The notes: generated by a model from the letters alone, not told the origin. Counted from the stretch's first letter, positions 34,945 to 44,707 are shown. The stretch is 64,000 nucleotides of DNA from WTGJ01 sp965237765 (GCA_965237765.1 OZ250157.1:2614926-2678925), one strand, 5' to 3'. Program-made: numbers and translations.

Positions 34945-36471
34945 ATGCCTAAGCAACTTCCAACACACGTGCACAAATTGCTTGTCGCCAACCGCGGCGA
35001 GATTGCCGTGCGCATCATCCGCGCCGCGCGCGATCTGGGCATTCCGACCGTTGCCGTTTATTCCGATGTAGATCGTTCCGCCTTGCACGTTCGCTATGCC
35101 GATGAGGCGGCACATATCGGCGGGCCGCGCCCCAAGGAAAGCTACCTGCGCAAGGAAAAACTGATCGACGTCGCGCGGCAGACGGAGGCCGATGCGGTCC
35201 ATCCCGGTTATGGCTTTCTGGCAGAGAACGCTGAATTCGCACAGATGGTCATTGACGCTGGTATGACCTGGGTCGGCCCGTCACCAGAAGCCATCGCCAT
35301 CATGGGTGATAAAGAGGCGGCGCGGCGAGCGGTGAAGCAGCGTGGCGTGCCGCTCATCCCCGGCACGGAAGCGGGCCTATCGAATGACGAATTGCGGAAC
35401 GCCGCCGCTCAAATCGGTTACCCGGTGCTGGCGAAAGCAGTCGCTGGCGGCGGCGGCAAAGGGATGCGCGCCATCCACCGTGAAGAAGATTTTGGGCAAA
35501 CGCTCTCCCTCGCGCGGCGAGAAGCAGAAAGCTCTTTCGGCAATGGCGAAATCTATCTAGAGAAATTGCTCCTCGGCGCGCGGCATATCGAGATGCAAAT
35601 CCTCGCGGATAGCCACGGCAACACCATCCACCTGGGTGAGCGTGAATGCTCCATCCAGCGTCGTCATCAGAAGTTGGTCGAGGAAGCGCCCAGCGTCTTT
35701 GTCGACCGTAATCTGCGTGAGGAGATGGGCAATATGGCCATCGCCGCCGCGGAATCCGTGAATTACGTGAACGCCGGCACGGTCGAATGCCTCGTCGACC
35801 GCGATAAAAATTACTTTTTCCTCGAGATGAACACGCGCTTGCAAGTCGAACATCCAGTCACCGAGCTCGTGACAGGCATGGATCTAGCGCGAGAACAGAT
35901 CCGTATCGCCCGCGGCCGGCGCATGACACGCCGTGAGAGCGTGCTAGACCCACAGGGTTGGGCAATTGAATGCCGCATCAACGCTGAAGACCCCTACCAG
36001 AATTTCATGCCATCGACTGGACAGATTCGTACGATGATTCAGCCGACGGGCCCCGGCGTGCGCGTGGATACGGGTGTCTACGCTGGTTCTGAAATCACAC
36101 CCTATTACGACAGCATGATTTCCAAGCTCATCACCTGGGGCGAAACGCGCAATGAGGCGTTGCTACGGATGCGGCGCGCGCTATCAGAGTATTCTATCGT
36201 CGGCCTCAAGCACAACATCCCCTTCCACATCAATTTGATGAATAGCATCAGCTTCATCGCCGGCCAAATCGACACGAATTTCGTCGAGCAACGTTTTAGC
36301 ATGACGACCTACGAAGACCAGCCGACCGGGACGGAGCTCGAGACAGCGGCGATCGTTGCCACGCTATACGCTCACCGGCGGCGGCAACTCTCGGCGCAAG
36401 TCGTTGCACCCGCCAAGCGTGACACGAGCAATTGGAAATGGGTCGGGCGTTGGGAACGCATGCAACGATGA
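34945..36471 (+). CDS. pccA: Acyl-CoA carboxylase biotin carboxylase subunit
   Basis: A 508-residue ATP-grasp biotin carboxylase. It starts KLLVANRGEIAVRIIRAARDLG, has the ATP lid GGGGKGMRA, catalytic blocks ERECSIQRRHQKLVEEAPS, NAGTVECLVD and EMNTRLQVEHPVTELVTG, and IECRINAEDP. It is the stand-alone carboxylase without carrier domain; the carrier follows as its own gene, overlapping by four bases (ATGA). The three-gene set forms the classical split enzyme. Whether it uses acetyl-, propionyl- or both CoA thioesters is set by the carboxyltransferase subunit. Confidence 0.96.
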   Translation: MPKQLPTHVHKLLVANRGEIAVRIIRAARDLGIPTVAVYSDVDRSALHVRYADEAAHIGGPRPKESYLRKEKLIDVARQTEADAVHPGYGFLAENAEFAQMVIDAGMTWVGPSPEAIAIMGDKEAARRAVKQRGVPLIPGTEAGLSNDELRNAAAQIGYPVLAKAVAGGGGKGMRAIHREEDFGQTLSLARREAESSFGNGEIYLEKLLLGARHIEMQILADSHGNTIHLGERECSIQRRHQKLVEEAPSVFVDRNLREEMGNMAIAAAESVNYVNAGTVECLVDRDKNYFFLEMNTRLQVEHPVTELVTGMDLAREQIRIARGRRMTRRESVLDPQGWAIECRINAEDPYQNFMPSTGQIRTMIQPTGPGVRVDTGVYAGSEITPYYDSMISKLITWGETRNEALLRMRRALSEYSIVGLKHNIPFHINLMNSISFIAGQIDTNFVEQRFSMTTYEDQPTGTELETAAIVATLYAHRRRQLSAQVVAPAKRDTSNWKWVGRWERMQR

Positions 36472-36989
36472 CGCGAATTGCAAAGTACAACACTGAGGTC
36501 AATGGCCAAAACTATGAGATTGAAATCTTCAAGGATGGCCACTTGCTCGTGAATGGCGAAGAGCGCACGGTGGATTTTCACAATCTCGGCCCTTCGGTCT
36601 ATTCCATCATCACCAATCACAAGTCTTTGCTGGCGATCATTGGCGAAGAGAGCGGCGCGCGCATTGAAGTGCAATTGAGCGGCAAACTCTACACGACCGA
36701 AGTGTATGATGAGCGTGCCTTGCTAATGGAACAGCGCAAAGGTGGCCAGCGTCCGAACTCTGGCGACGTACATTCGCCGATGCCAGGCCTCATCGTCATC
36801 GTGCCTGTTGAAATCGGCCAGGAAGTCGAAGAAGGAGATACGCTCGTCGTGCTCGAATCGATGAAGATGCAGAACGAGCTCAAGTCACCGATACGCGGCA
36901 CGGTGAGAACCATCCAATGCACGAACGGTGAGACAGTGGAAAAAGGCGCCCTACTCGTCGTGATTGACGCCGCGCCCGAAGAAAGCTAA
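36468..36989 (+). CDS. Biotin carboxyl carrier protein of the acyl-CoA carboxylase
   Basis: A 173-residue protein with an N-terminal unknown region (about 1-95) and a C-terminal biotinyl domain carrying the biotin lysine 133 in LESMKMQNELKSP. The ATG at 36468 overlaps the carboxylase TGA; an extra upstream extension inside pccA is not homologous. Its N-terminal half resembles the extended carrier of acyl-CoA carboxylases of Thermus/Deinococcus and Chloroflexota type. The stop overlaps that of convergent CHAD gene by four bases (CTAA). Confidence 0.94.
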   Translation: MTRIAKYNTEVNGQNYEIEIFKDGHLLVNGEERTVDFHNLGPSVYSIITNHKSLLAIIGEESGARIEVQLSGKLYTTEVYDERALLMEQRKGGQRPNSGDVHSPMPGLIVIVPVEIGQEVEEGDTLVVLESMKMQNELKSPIRGTVRTIQCTNGETVEKGALLVVIDAAPEES

Positions 36990-37936
36990 CGCAAAACCAA
37001 CAGCGCGTCCGAAAATTGTCGGTGCAAACGACGTGTCTGAAAACCCCGCCAGATCTGCGCGAACTGGGCAACGCATGCAGTCTCCCGCTCGCGCAGGAGC
37101 GCCAAATAAGCCGGAATTAGTGAATCTTTCGCGTCACCCTCACGCGGCAACCGTGCCAATATGGCGCGCGCGCTATAGATGTCGTTCAGGGCGCCCAGCT
37201 CATCCTGCATACGTTTCAACTCGCTTACGAATGAATCGGCAGAAGTGCCGAGTACAGCCGCGAATTGAGTGATCAGGTAACGCAATCGCTTGATTTCGAT
37301 GCGCAGTTGGTGCAGGGTGGAAACTTTTGATACTGGCAGCTTATCGTCATAAGCGCGGACGATCGCCAGCTGTTGATGCAACACCAAAGGCAAGACGTGG
37401 CGCACTTCGCGCGGGGCACGTTTGCCACCCTTCTGTTTCGGCGGGGAAGCGCGTAGGAACGCGCGGATGGCCCGCAATGAGCGCCGATACTTTCCACTTG
37501 CCAGATAAGCCGAAAGGCGCCGCGCATGACGCGCGCGGGTATGTCTCAACTGCTGGCGCAATTCATCCCAGGAAAGTGAATTGGCTTCCAGCTGATCACA
37601 ATATGGAGCTAGCGCGAGCAGGAAGACGTCGTAATCTCGCACGGCGCCGAGCCGCTTACCGAGTTGCCGAACGCCTGCCCGCAGCGGCTTGACCTGCTCT
37701 ACATCATAATACGGCCGCAATAACTGCAGCGCGCTGCGAAGCCGGCGGCAGGAGACGCGCATGTGATGCACCGCCACCATGTCATCCCCACGCAAGCAGG
37801 CATTTTCACAATCCAACATGTGCAGGAATTCTGCGAGCAGTACCTTGCGCGCCGCAAGTGTCATTGAATCGTCTGCTCGGATTTGCACTTGCGCACTGAT
37901 CAACGACGCCATCAACTTTGCCGACTTCATTTGCAT
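36986..37936 (-). CDS. CHAD-domain protein
   Basis: A 316-residue all-helical CHAD protein, recognisable by HHMRVSCRRLRSALQLL, the conserved RDYDVFL block and the second half HQLRIEIKRLRYLIT. Its many conserved basic residues and histidines are thought to bind polyphosphate or other anionic polymers. It has no CYTH domain of its own, but a separate CYTH protein is encoded 6 kb away on the other strand. It is divergent from the second acyl-CoA mutase. A TACAAT preceded by GCGC (37961-37970, minus strand) is a plausible promoter for it. Confidence 0.88.
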   Translation of the reverse strand: MQMKSAKLMASLISAQVQIRADDSMTLAARKVLLAEFLHMLDCENACLRGDDMVAVHHMRVSCRRLRSALQLLRPYYDVEQVKPLRAGVRQLGKRLGAVRDYDVFLLALAPYCDQLEANSLSWDELRQQLRHTRARHARRLSAYLASGKYRRSLRAIRAFLRASPPKQKGGKRAPREVRHVLPLVLHQQLAIVRAYDDKLPVSKVSTLHQLRIEIKRLRYLITQFAAVLGTSADSFVSELKRMQDELGALNDIYSARAILARLPREGDAKDSLIPAYLALLRERETACVAQFAQIWRGFQTRRLHRQFSDALLVLR

Positions 37937-37991
37937 GACCTGCAGTCAATCCTCAATTTCATTGTAGCGCAAAGGAAAGGATCCTCGCGCG

Positions 37992-38000
37992 TGCTATAAT
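37992..38000 (+). promoter_or_regulatory. Extended -10 promoter of the icmA-type mutase gene
   Basis: TGCTATAAT forms a perfect extended -10 with no clear -35; the gene start is 26 bases downstream with an AAGGGG site between. Confidence 0.6.
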
Positions 38001-38025
38001 TGGACCAACTTTTAAGGGGATAGTC

Positions 38026-39711
38026 ATGGCAAAACCCAATCACGAGAATAACGGCGTGCCTCCCGGCTCCGAACGACGCCGTTGGGAAGAGACTACGTTG
38101 CGCCGCAGCCTGGAGCGCCTGCCAGAGAGACGCGCCCAATTCCTCTCACAATCTAGCGAAGCTATCGACAGACTCTATACCCCGACGGATGCCGACTCGG
38201 ATTATGAAACGTGTCTTGGTTACCCCGGCGAATTTCCTTTCACGCGCGGAATCCACGCCAGCGGTTATCGCGGGCGACCCTGGACGATGCGCATCTTCGC
38301 CGGCTTTGGTTCTGCGGAAGAGACCAACGCGCGCTACAAATACTTGCTCGATCAGGGAAATATGGGGCTCTCGGTCGCCTTCGATCTGGCTACGCTGATG
38401 GGCTACGATACCGATGCGCCGGAAGCCATAGGCGAATATGGCAAATGCGGCGTCGCCATCAGCTCGTTGCGCGATATGGAAATCCTCTTCGATGGCATCC
38501 CGCTGGGCGAAATCTCCACCAGCATGACCATCAACAGCCCCGCGGCGCCGATCTGGGCCTTTTATATCGCCGCGGCAGAAAAACAGGGTGTCCCGCGTGC
38601 ACAACTCCGGGGAACACTGCAGAACGACATCCTGAAAGAATTCGTCGCGCAAAAAGAATTCGTCTTCCCGCCGGAACCATCCATGCGCCTGGTAACCGAT
38701 ACGATGGAATTCGCCAGCTGCGAATTGCCGCTCTGGAATTCCATTAGCATTAGCGGTTACCACATCCGCGAAGCGGGCAGCACAGCGCTGCAGGAGCTGG
38801 CCTTCACGCTGGCGAATGGGTTGGAATATGCGCGTTGGGCGCTGGAGCGCGGCTTGCATATTGACGACTTCGCGCCGCGGTTGAGTTTCTTCTTCAACGC
38901 GCATAACGACCTCTTCGAGGAAATCGCCAAATATCGGGCGGCGAGGCGCATCTGGGCGCGGGAGATGCGCGAATCCTTCGGCGCTGAGAATCCGCGTTCC
39001 TGGTTGATGCGCTTCCACACGCAGACGGCGGGTGTGAGTTTAACCGCGCAACAGCCAGAAGTGAACATCGTCCGTGTGGCATTGCAGGCGCTGGCGGCCG
39101 TGCTCGGTGGTACGCAATCCTTGCATACGAACAGCATGGACGAGGCGCTCGCTCTCCCCAGCGAAAAAGCAGTTACTATCGCCATGCGCACGCAACAGGT
39201 GATCCTGGAAGAGAGCGGCGTGGCGAACACAGTCGACCCCCTCGGCGGTAGCTATTTTCTAGAGTCGCTCACAGATCAAATGGAAGCCGGAGTATATGAT
39301 TATCTAGGGCAAATTCAGGAGCATGGTGGCGTCCTACCCGCGATCGAGAGCGGCTTCTTCCAACAAGAAATCGCTGACGCCAGCTACCGCCACCAACGTG
39401 AGCTGGATGCGAGGCAGCGCCATATCGTTGGTGTGAATAAGCATGTCGTCGATGGCCCACTCCACATCCCCGTCCTGGAGATGGATGCAGATGGCTACCG
39501 GCGCCAATGTGCGCGATTGGAACGGCTGCGGCTGGAGCGGGATAACGAAGCGACTGCTATGGCGTTGCGGGCCATTCAAGACGCGTGCGAAAACAACCAA
39601 AACGTCATGCCCGCCCTAATCAACGCCGCGCTTGCCGATGCCACTCTCGGCGAAATCATGAACGTCATGCGCGTTGTCTTCGGCGAATATCATGAACCTG
39701 TCACCATTTGA
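38026..39711 (+). CDS. icmA: Isobutyryl-CoA mutase-like large subunit (acyl-CoA mutase family)
   Basis: A 561-residue catalytic subunit, paralogous to mcmA, also lacking a B12 domain. At the two specificity positions it differs from mcmA: Phe91 in TMRIFAGF (Tyr89 of MCM) and Gln209 in ILKEFVAQKEFVFPP (Arg207 of MCM). Phe and Gln at these sites are the published signature of isobutyryl-CoA mutase, which interconverts isobutyryl-CoA and n-butyryl-CoA. The Phe of VAFDL is kept, unlike 2-hydroxyisobutyryl-CoA mutase. A Shine-Dalgarno AAGGGG precedes ATG 38026. It is followed by an SDR oxidoreductase with a one-base overlap. Function as ICM is inferred; biochemical proof would be needed since automatic annotation will call it methylmalonyl-CoA mutase. 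Confidence 0.85.
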   Translation: MAKPNHENNGVPPGSERRRWEETTLRRSLERLPERRAQFLSQSSEAIDRLYTPTDADSDYETCLGYPGEFPFTRGIHASGYRGRPWTMRIFAGFGSAEETNARYKYLLDQGNMGLSVAFDLATLMGYDTDAPEAIGEYGKCGVAISSLRDMEILFDGIPLGEISTSMTINSPAAPIWAFYIAAAEKQGVPRAQLRGTLQNDILKEFVAQKEFVFPPEPSMRLVTDTMEFASCELPLWNSISISGYHIREAGSTALQELAFTLANGLEYARWALERGLHIDDFAPRLSFFFNAHNDLFEEIAKYRAARRIWAREMRESFGAENPRSWLMRFHTQTAGVSLTAQQPEVNIVRVALQALAAVLGGTQSLHTNSMDEALALPSEKAVTIAMRTQQVILEESGVANTVDPLGGSYFLESLTDQMEAGVYDYLGQIQEHGGVLPAIESGFFQQEIADASYRHQRELDARQRHIVGVNKHVVDGPLHIPVLEMDADGYRRQCARLERLRLERDNEATAMALRAIQDACENNQNVMPALINAALADATLGEIMNVMRVVFGEYHEPVTI

Positions 39712-40490
39712 TGTCAGATAGCCGCGTCGCCCTCATCACCGGCGCCTCGAGCGGGATTGGCGAAGCGGCGGCGATCGCCTGCATGAAAGCGGGCATTCAT
39801 GTTGTGGGGACATCGCGCAAACTGGCGAACCTGGCATCGCTCGAGGAAACCACGGCAAATCTGACTGGTGAGTTCTTGCCCCTGGCGGCCGACGTCCGCG
39901 CCGCATCGGCAATGCGACGAGCAGTCGAGGAGACCCTAGAGCGTTTCGGCCGCTTGGACTATCTGATCGCCAATGCTGGTGTGGGCCATACCGGCAGCTT
40001 AGTAGAAGCGACTGACGAAGAAGTCGACCAGCTCTTGCGAACCAATATCGACGGCGTGATTCATAGCGCACGCGCTGCTGCTCCAGCCCTGCGCGCGAGC
40101 GGTGGCGGTCATATCATCATCGTCTCATCGGTGGTCGCGCCGATGACCCTACCCTATGCTGCGCTATATGCGGCGAGCAAGGCCTGCGTTACCAGCCTGG
40201 CTCGTTCGTTGTATTATGAGTTACACGCTGACCAGATCCACGTGAGCGACTTTTTGCTTGGGCGCACAGAGACACAATTCAATGCGAATCGTTTGGGTAA
40301 GGGCCGCCAACTGGTCCGCACCAACATCCCGCCGATGTCTGCCGAAGAAGTAGGCCGCGTCTTGCTACGCGCATTGGAACGACGGCCGCGCAGCTTCGTC
40401 GCGCGGCCATTCGACCGCCTTCTCCTGCTGGTGAACGGCCTATTTCCGCGTTTCGTCGCTCGCAGGGCAGCGCGTATTTACCGTGGCTAA
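39711..40490 (+). CDS. SDR-family oxidoreductase
   Basis: A 259-residue short-chain dehydrogenase. Cofactor motif TGASSGIG near residue 10, structural NAG in LIANAGVGHTG, and catalytic YAASK (Tyr, Lys). The substrate is not predictable; it may be a 3-hydroxyacyl-CoA or a general aldehyde/ketone substrate. It overlaps icmA by one base (TGATG) and ybaK by eight, suggesting a common message. Confidence 0.88.
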   Translation: MSDSRVALITGASSGIGEAAAIACMKAGIHVVGTSRKLANLASLEETTANLTGEFLPLAADVRAASAMRRAVEETLERFGRLDYLIANAGVGHTGSLVEATDEEVDQLLRTNIDGVIHSARAAAPALRASGGGHIIIVSSVVAPMTLPYAALYAASKACVTSLARSLYYELHADQIHVSDFLLGRTETQFNANRLGKGRQLVRTNIPPMSAEEVGRVLLRALERRPRSFVARPFDRLLLLVNGLFPRFVARRAARIYRG

Positions 40491-40977
40491 GGAAACGTCA
40501 TCACCGGGCCTCAATTCGCTGCGCATGCTGCAGCAACGCGGCATTGAGCACGAGGTGCTGCTATACCCTGAATCGCTCAAGAATGCGCGTGAGGTGGCGC
40601 ATTCCATCGATTTGCCGCCCTGTGAGGTGTACAAGACTCTCGTCGCGCGCGGGGTGAGCGACGAACGACCGTTACTGGCACTTGTCGCGAGCGACCGGGA
40701 GTTGGAATTGCGCATGTTGGCGCGCGCAGCAAATCAGAAGCGCGTTCGCATGCTGACCCAACGCGAAGCGGAGCGGATGACCGGTCTACAAGTCGGCGGG
40801 ATGAGCGCACTCGCCCTCCTAGCAAAACGCTGGCCTGTTTTTCTCGATTCCGCTGCAGCAGAACAGGAACATATCGTGATGAACGCTGGCCGCCGCGGGG
40901 TGCAAGTGCGCATTAGCCGCGCTGATTTCATCGCGCTGACCGCCGCAATTCTGGCGCCAATCGCCAACTCCAATTAG
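40483..40977 (+). CDS. YbaK/EbsC-family aminoacyl-tRNA deacylase
   Basis: A 164-residue editing protein of the YbaK type, which removes mischarged amino acids (Cys from tRNA-Pro in ybaK). The family blocks EVYKTLVARGV, LDLKKLA-like RMLARAANQKRVRML and TGLQVGGMSALALLAK are present. The start is GTG at 40483, overlapping the SDR gene by eight bases. The stop overlaps dnaE by four bases (TTAG). Confidence 0.88.
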   Translation: MAKETSSPGLNSLRMLQQRGIEHEVLLYPESLKNAREVAHSIDLPPCEVYKTLVARGVSDERPLLALVASDRELELRMLARAANQKRVRMLTQREAERMTGLQVGGMSALALLAKRWPVFLDSAAAEQEHIVMNAGRRGVQVRISRADFIALTAAILAPIANSN

Positions 40978-43900
40978 CTTATTTCTTCTTCCAGTAGCAC
41001 ATTGCCACTCCCCACATACTGTGACAACTCCCTGAACAAATCGTCGCAAACCCGCGTGCGTGCGCGGGGGAATCGCAAATCTTGCCTCCGCTTGCCCCAG
41101 CACAACTGGATCAAATAAGTATCCTCGCCTTCGTAGCTACGCAGAATTTCATTGACCTTGCGCAACAGACGCTCATTCTGCTGCGCGTCTTCCACGAGTT
41201 GCAACTTCACTAGCAACTTCCGCGCTCCCGCCATTTTCGTTGGCTTCTCCAGCATGCGCTCTACTGCCGGCGCCGGCGGCTGGCTTTCACCATTGAGGAA
41301 GATCTCAAGATCGCGGCGCAACGTCTCGACGATGATCTGTGAGTTTCTGCCAGCATCTTGCGCGGCATTCTGTCCGTCGGCATCTCTGCTATTAAAGCCG
41401 CGGCCCGTCTCATAGCGACCGATAACGAGTACGATATCCCCTTCGCTCAGTGGCTGTTCCGCCTCTTCAAATTGCGCTTGTAATTGCTGCCAAGTGCGCG
41501 GGAATATGACCAACTCAATCGTTTCGGCGCTCTCGTGCCAGCATTCCAGCTGCATCACGCACATTGTATTGTCACTGCGCGTTAAAACGCGACGCATAGA
41601 TAGAATTTCTCCAGCGACGCGCACGTCCTGCCCATTCTGCCCATCCCTAAGCAGGTTGTGCAACACATGAGGATTGCTCTGAGCAATGGCGGCGGCATAA
41701 CGCTCTACTGGCCGGCCGGTCACGTAAACCCCAAGCAGTTCTTTTTCCCAGCGCAGCAACTGCCGTGGATCGAGCGCTGGCGCTTCCGGCAAATCTTCCA
41801 GCGCATCCACCGCTCCGCCTGATTCGCCAAACATATTCGCCTGCCCGATTTCAGCGTCGCGGTGCTGCGTGCTGCTCGCCTGGATGATACGCCCGACTGA
41901 AGCCAGCAACGTCGCTCGTTCTCCCAGGTCACCAAGCGCGCCCACTCGTACCAAGTTCTCGAGAGAGCGTTTCGGAAATTGGCGCAGATCCACCCGCGTG
42001 CAAAAATCCGACAAATTGACGAATGGCTGCTCGCCGCGCGCTTCCACGATGCGCTGCAAACCGACGATGCTGACATTTTTGATCGCTGCCAGACCGAAGC
42101 GAATGCTACGTCCTTCGCCTTCGGCCGCGCTCTGGATATCAAAATCCAACTCACTCTTGTTGACTTCGGGCGGCAGAACTTCGAGGCCGCGCTGCTTGCA
42201 TTCATAAAGCAGCTGCGCGACCTTTTCGTGATCGTTGCTATGGACGGAGAGCATCGCCGCCATATACTCGTATGGGTAATTCGTCTTGAGAAAAGCGGTC
42301 TGCACAGTGATGACGGCGTAATCGGCAGCGTGCGCCTTGTTGAAACCATAATTGGCGAAGAATTCGATGTCTGCAAAGACTTTCGCCGAGGTAGCCTCAT
42401 CGATGCCATGCCGCGGGCCGCGCTCAAGGAAAGTGTTGCGGTGCAATTGCAGTTCAGCTTCGTCCTTCTTGGAAATTGCCTTGCGCATCAAATCCGCCTC
42501 GCCCGGCTCATAACCGAATAGCTCACTGGCGATTTGGATGATTTGCTCCTGGTAGACCATGATGCCGAAGGTTTCTTCCAAGTAGGGCTTCATGCGCTCG
42601 TGGTGATAGGTGATGGGTTCGTTGCCGCGCAAGCGGGCGTTATAGGTCGGGATATAATCCATCGGTCCGGGGCGATATAGGGCGATGGCGGCAACGATGT
42701 GTTCGAAGCGCGTCGGGCGCATGCCGCGCAACATTTGCTGCATGCCCTCGCTCTCGATTTGAAACACCCCCACTGTCTCGCCACGCCCGATTGCCGCGAA
42801 GGTCTCGCGCAACATCGCGTCTTCCTCATCATCGCCGCTGGGGCGAATCGGGATGTTGTTGATGTCATAGTGGCGCCCGTGGTATTTCGCGATGAGGTCA
42901 CAGGCGCGCCGCATGATAGTGAGTGTGGATAAGCCAAGAAAGTCAATTTTTAGGAGCCCGATGGATTCGCAGGTCTCCATCGGGAATTGCGTGATCGCTT
43001 TCAATGCGCCACCGCTGGGGTCTTTGCCAGTGATGCGGTGCAGCGGCAAATATTCCACCAGCGGCCTATCGGCGACGATGACACCCGCCGCGTGCGTGGA
43101 GGCGTGCCGGCTCACTCCTTGCAACGAGGCCGCTGTATCCAATACACGCTTCACCACACTTTCACTCTGGTAAAGCGTTTTCAACTCCGGCGTGCGCTCG
43201 ACGTAATCAGCGATGGGCCGTTGGCGAATTTCTTGCGGGATCAGCCGGGCGGATCGGTCGATGAGGCTGGCGGGCGCATCCAACACCCGCCCCACATCGC
43301 GCACCGCCGCACGCGCGCCCAGCGTGCCGAAAGTGATAATGGCCGCCACGCGCTCTTCGCCATATTTTTGTACCGTATAGGCGATCATCTCACCGCGGCG
43401 GTCATCCGGATAATCCAGGTCGATATCAGGCATCGTTACGCGTGCAGGGTTCAGGAATCGCTCGAAGAGTAAGCCATGCTCGATGGGGTCAATATTCGTG
43501 ATGCCGAGCACGTAAGCCACGAGGCTGCTGGCGCCAGAGCCGCGCACATTCCACCAAATATCGGCGTAGCGCGCGTATTCGCAGAGATCCCATACAAGTA
43601 GGAAATACGGCGCGAAGCCCATGCGGAAGACCATCCTGAGCTCGTAATCGAGGCGTTGGCGGTAGTTCGGGTCATTCGCATGGCGTCCAAAGCGCCACTC
43701 CATCCCCAGCTCGCACAGATATCGCAGATAACTTTCTTCATCGTAACCAGCGGGAACGGGGAATTGCGGCAAATGGTAACCGCTGCTATCCAACTGAACA
43801 TCACAACGCTCTGCAATGAGCAATGTGTTCGTCAGCGCGTCTGGTAATTCGCCAAATTTCTGCCACATCTCCGCTGGCGATGCGAGGTAGTAGCTTGCAT

Positions 43901-44627
43901 CGGACATGCGCATGCGATTGCTTTGCGATTTGAGTGTGCTGGTTTGAATGCAGAGCAGCGTGTCGTGTGGGTCGTGGTCTTCCTGGCGCACATAATGTAC
44001 GTCGTTGGTGGCGAGCAAGCCAAGCGGACGGGAGCCCCGGCTCTCAGCGACGAGCCACTGGTTGACGCGTCGCAACTCTTCAATCTCATGCTGCTGCAAC
44101 TCGAGGAAGAAATTATCATCGCCAAATACATCGGCATACCAATGCATATGCTGGCGGGCTTCCTCCTCTCGTCCTTCCAGCACCAATTGCGGGATTTCGC
44201 CGGCCAGGCAACTGCTGGTGGCGATAAGACCATCGACATGCTCCGCCAGGATTTCGCGGTCCAGCCTCGGATGGTAGAAATGCCCCTCAAGCTGGGCAAT
44301 GCTCGCCAGACGGAGCAGATTCTGATAGCCTGTCCGGTTTTTCGCGAGTAGCAGCAGGTGCGCGGCTTTGCGGTCGCGCTGCGGGTCGCGGTCGTGTCGG
44401 CTGCGCGGCGCCAAATAAGCTTCCATGCCAATGATCGGGCGGATATCGGCGGCGCGGCAAGCGCGGTAGAAATCCATCACGCCATACATCGCGCCGTGGT
44501 CGGTGATTGCGAGGGCAGGCATCCCCAGCTCGACCGCCCTGCTCACGAGCGCGTCGATCTTGCTCAGGCCATCCAGCAGTGAGAATTCGCTATGGACATG
44601 CAAATGCACAAAATTCTTGTTTCCCAT
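40974..44627 (-). CDS. dnaE: DNA polymerase III alpha subunit
   Basis: A 1217-residue replicative polymerase of the DnaE1 type. In order: PHP domain (FVHLHVHSEFSLLDG, GYHLPQFPVP region), palm with catalytic acids in MPDIDLDYPDDRR, the tau-/beta-binding fingers, and a C-terminal OB domain (VRVAGEILSMRRVLTRSD). A further C-terminal tail of about 120 residues ends SGNVLLEEEIS. ATG 44627 with GAGGAG upstream is the start; the frame extends four codons to a TTG. A minus-strand -10, TATCAT preceded by GCGC (44652-44661), is likely its promoter. No split or intein is seen. Confidence 0.97.
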   Translation of the reverse strand: MGNKNFVHLHVHSEFSLLDGLSKIDALVSRAVELGMPALAITDHGAMYGVMDFYRACRAADIRPIIGMEAYLAPRSRHDRDPQRDRKAAHLLLLAKNRTGYQNLLRLASIAQLEGHFYHPRLDREILAEHVDGLIATSSCLAGEIPQLVLEGREEEARQHMHWYADVFGDDNFFLELQQHEIEELRRVNQWLVAESRGSRPLGLLATNDVHYVRQEDHDPHDTLLCIQTSTLKSQSNRMRMSDASYYLASPAEMWQKFGELPDALTNTLLIAERCDVQLDSSGYHLPQFPVPAGYDEESYLRYLCELGMEWRFGRHANDPNYRQRLDYELRMVFRMGFAPYFLLVWDLCEYARYADIWWNVRGSGASSLVAYVLGITNIDPIEHGLLFERFLNPARVTMPDIDLDYPDDRRGEMIAYTVQKYGEERVAAIITFGTLGARAAVRDVGRVLDAPASLIDRSARLIPQEIRQRPIADYVERTPELKTLYQSESVVKRVLDTAASLQGVSRHASTHAAGVIVADRPLVEYLPLHRITGKDPSGGALKAITQFPMETCESIGLLKIDFLGLSTLTIMRRACDLIAKYHGRHYDINNIPIRPSGDDEEDAMLRETFAAIGRGETVGVFQIESEGMQQMLRGMRPTRFEHIVAAIALYRPGPMDYIPTYNARLRGNEPITYHHERMKPYLEETFGIMVYQEQIIQIASELFGYEPGEADLMRKAISKKDEAELQLHRNTFLERGPRHGIDEATSAKVFADIEFFANYGFNKAHAADYAVITVQTAFLKTNYPYEYMAAMLSVHSNDHEKVAQLLYECKQRGLEVLPPEVNKSELDFDIQSAAEGEGRSIRFGLAAIKNVSIVGLQRIVEARGEQPFVNLSDFCTRVDLRQFPKRSLENLVRVGALGDLGERATLLASVGRIIQASSTQHRDAEIGQANMFGESGGAVDALEDLPEAPALDPRQLLRWEKELLGVYVTGRPVERYAAAIAQSNPHVLHNLLRDGQNGQDVRVAGEILSMRRVLTRSDNTMCVMQLECWHESAETIELVIFPRTWQQLQAQFEEAEQPLSEGDIVLVIGRYETGRGFNSRDADGQNAAQDAGRNSQIIVETLRRDLEIFLNGESQPPAPAVERMLEKPTKMAGARKLLVKLQLVEDAQQNERLLRKVNEILRSYEGEDTYLIQLCWGKRRQDLRFPRARTRVCDDLFRELSQYVGSGNVLLEEEIS

Positions 44628-44695
44628 CACGCTCCTCAACAGCCACGTCTCATGATAGCGCGCGGGCGAGCATAGAGGAAAGATGAGCCTTCGGC

Positions 44696-44701
44696 TATCA
44701 T
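44696..44701 (+). promoter_or_regulatory. -10 element directly before mutM
   Basis: TATCAT preceded by GGC ends six bases before the mutM ATG. Because MutM needs Pro at position 2 as its catalytic nucleophile, the start codon is fixed, so this placement points to a leaderless message. No -35 is evident. Confidence 0.4.
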
Positions 44702-44707
44702 GCTTTC

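Noticed and set aside
38146..39018. A 290-codon minus-strand frame
   Set aside because: Antisense to the icmA-type mutase; no recognisable domains.
31629..39711. Apparent long-range repeat between 31.7-33.2 and 38.1-39.7 kb
   Set aside because: It reflects the paralogous mutase genes at protein level, not a DNA repeat or mobile element.
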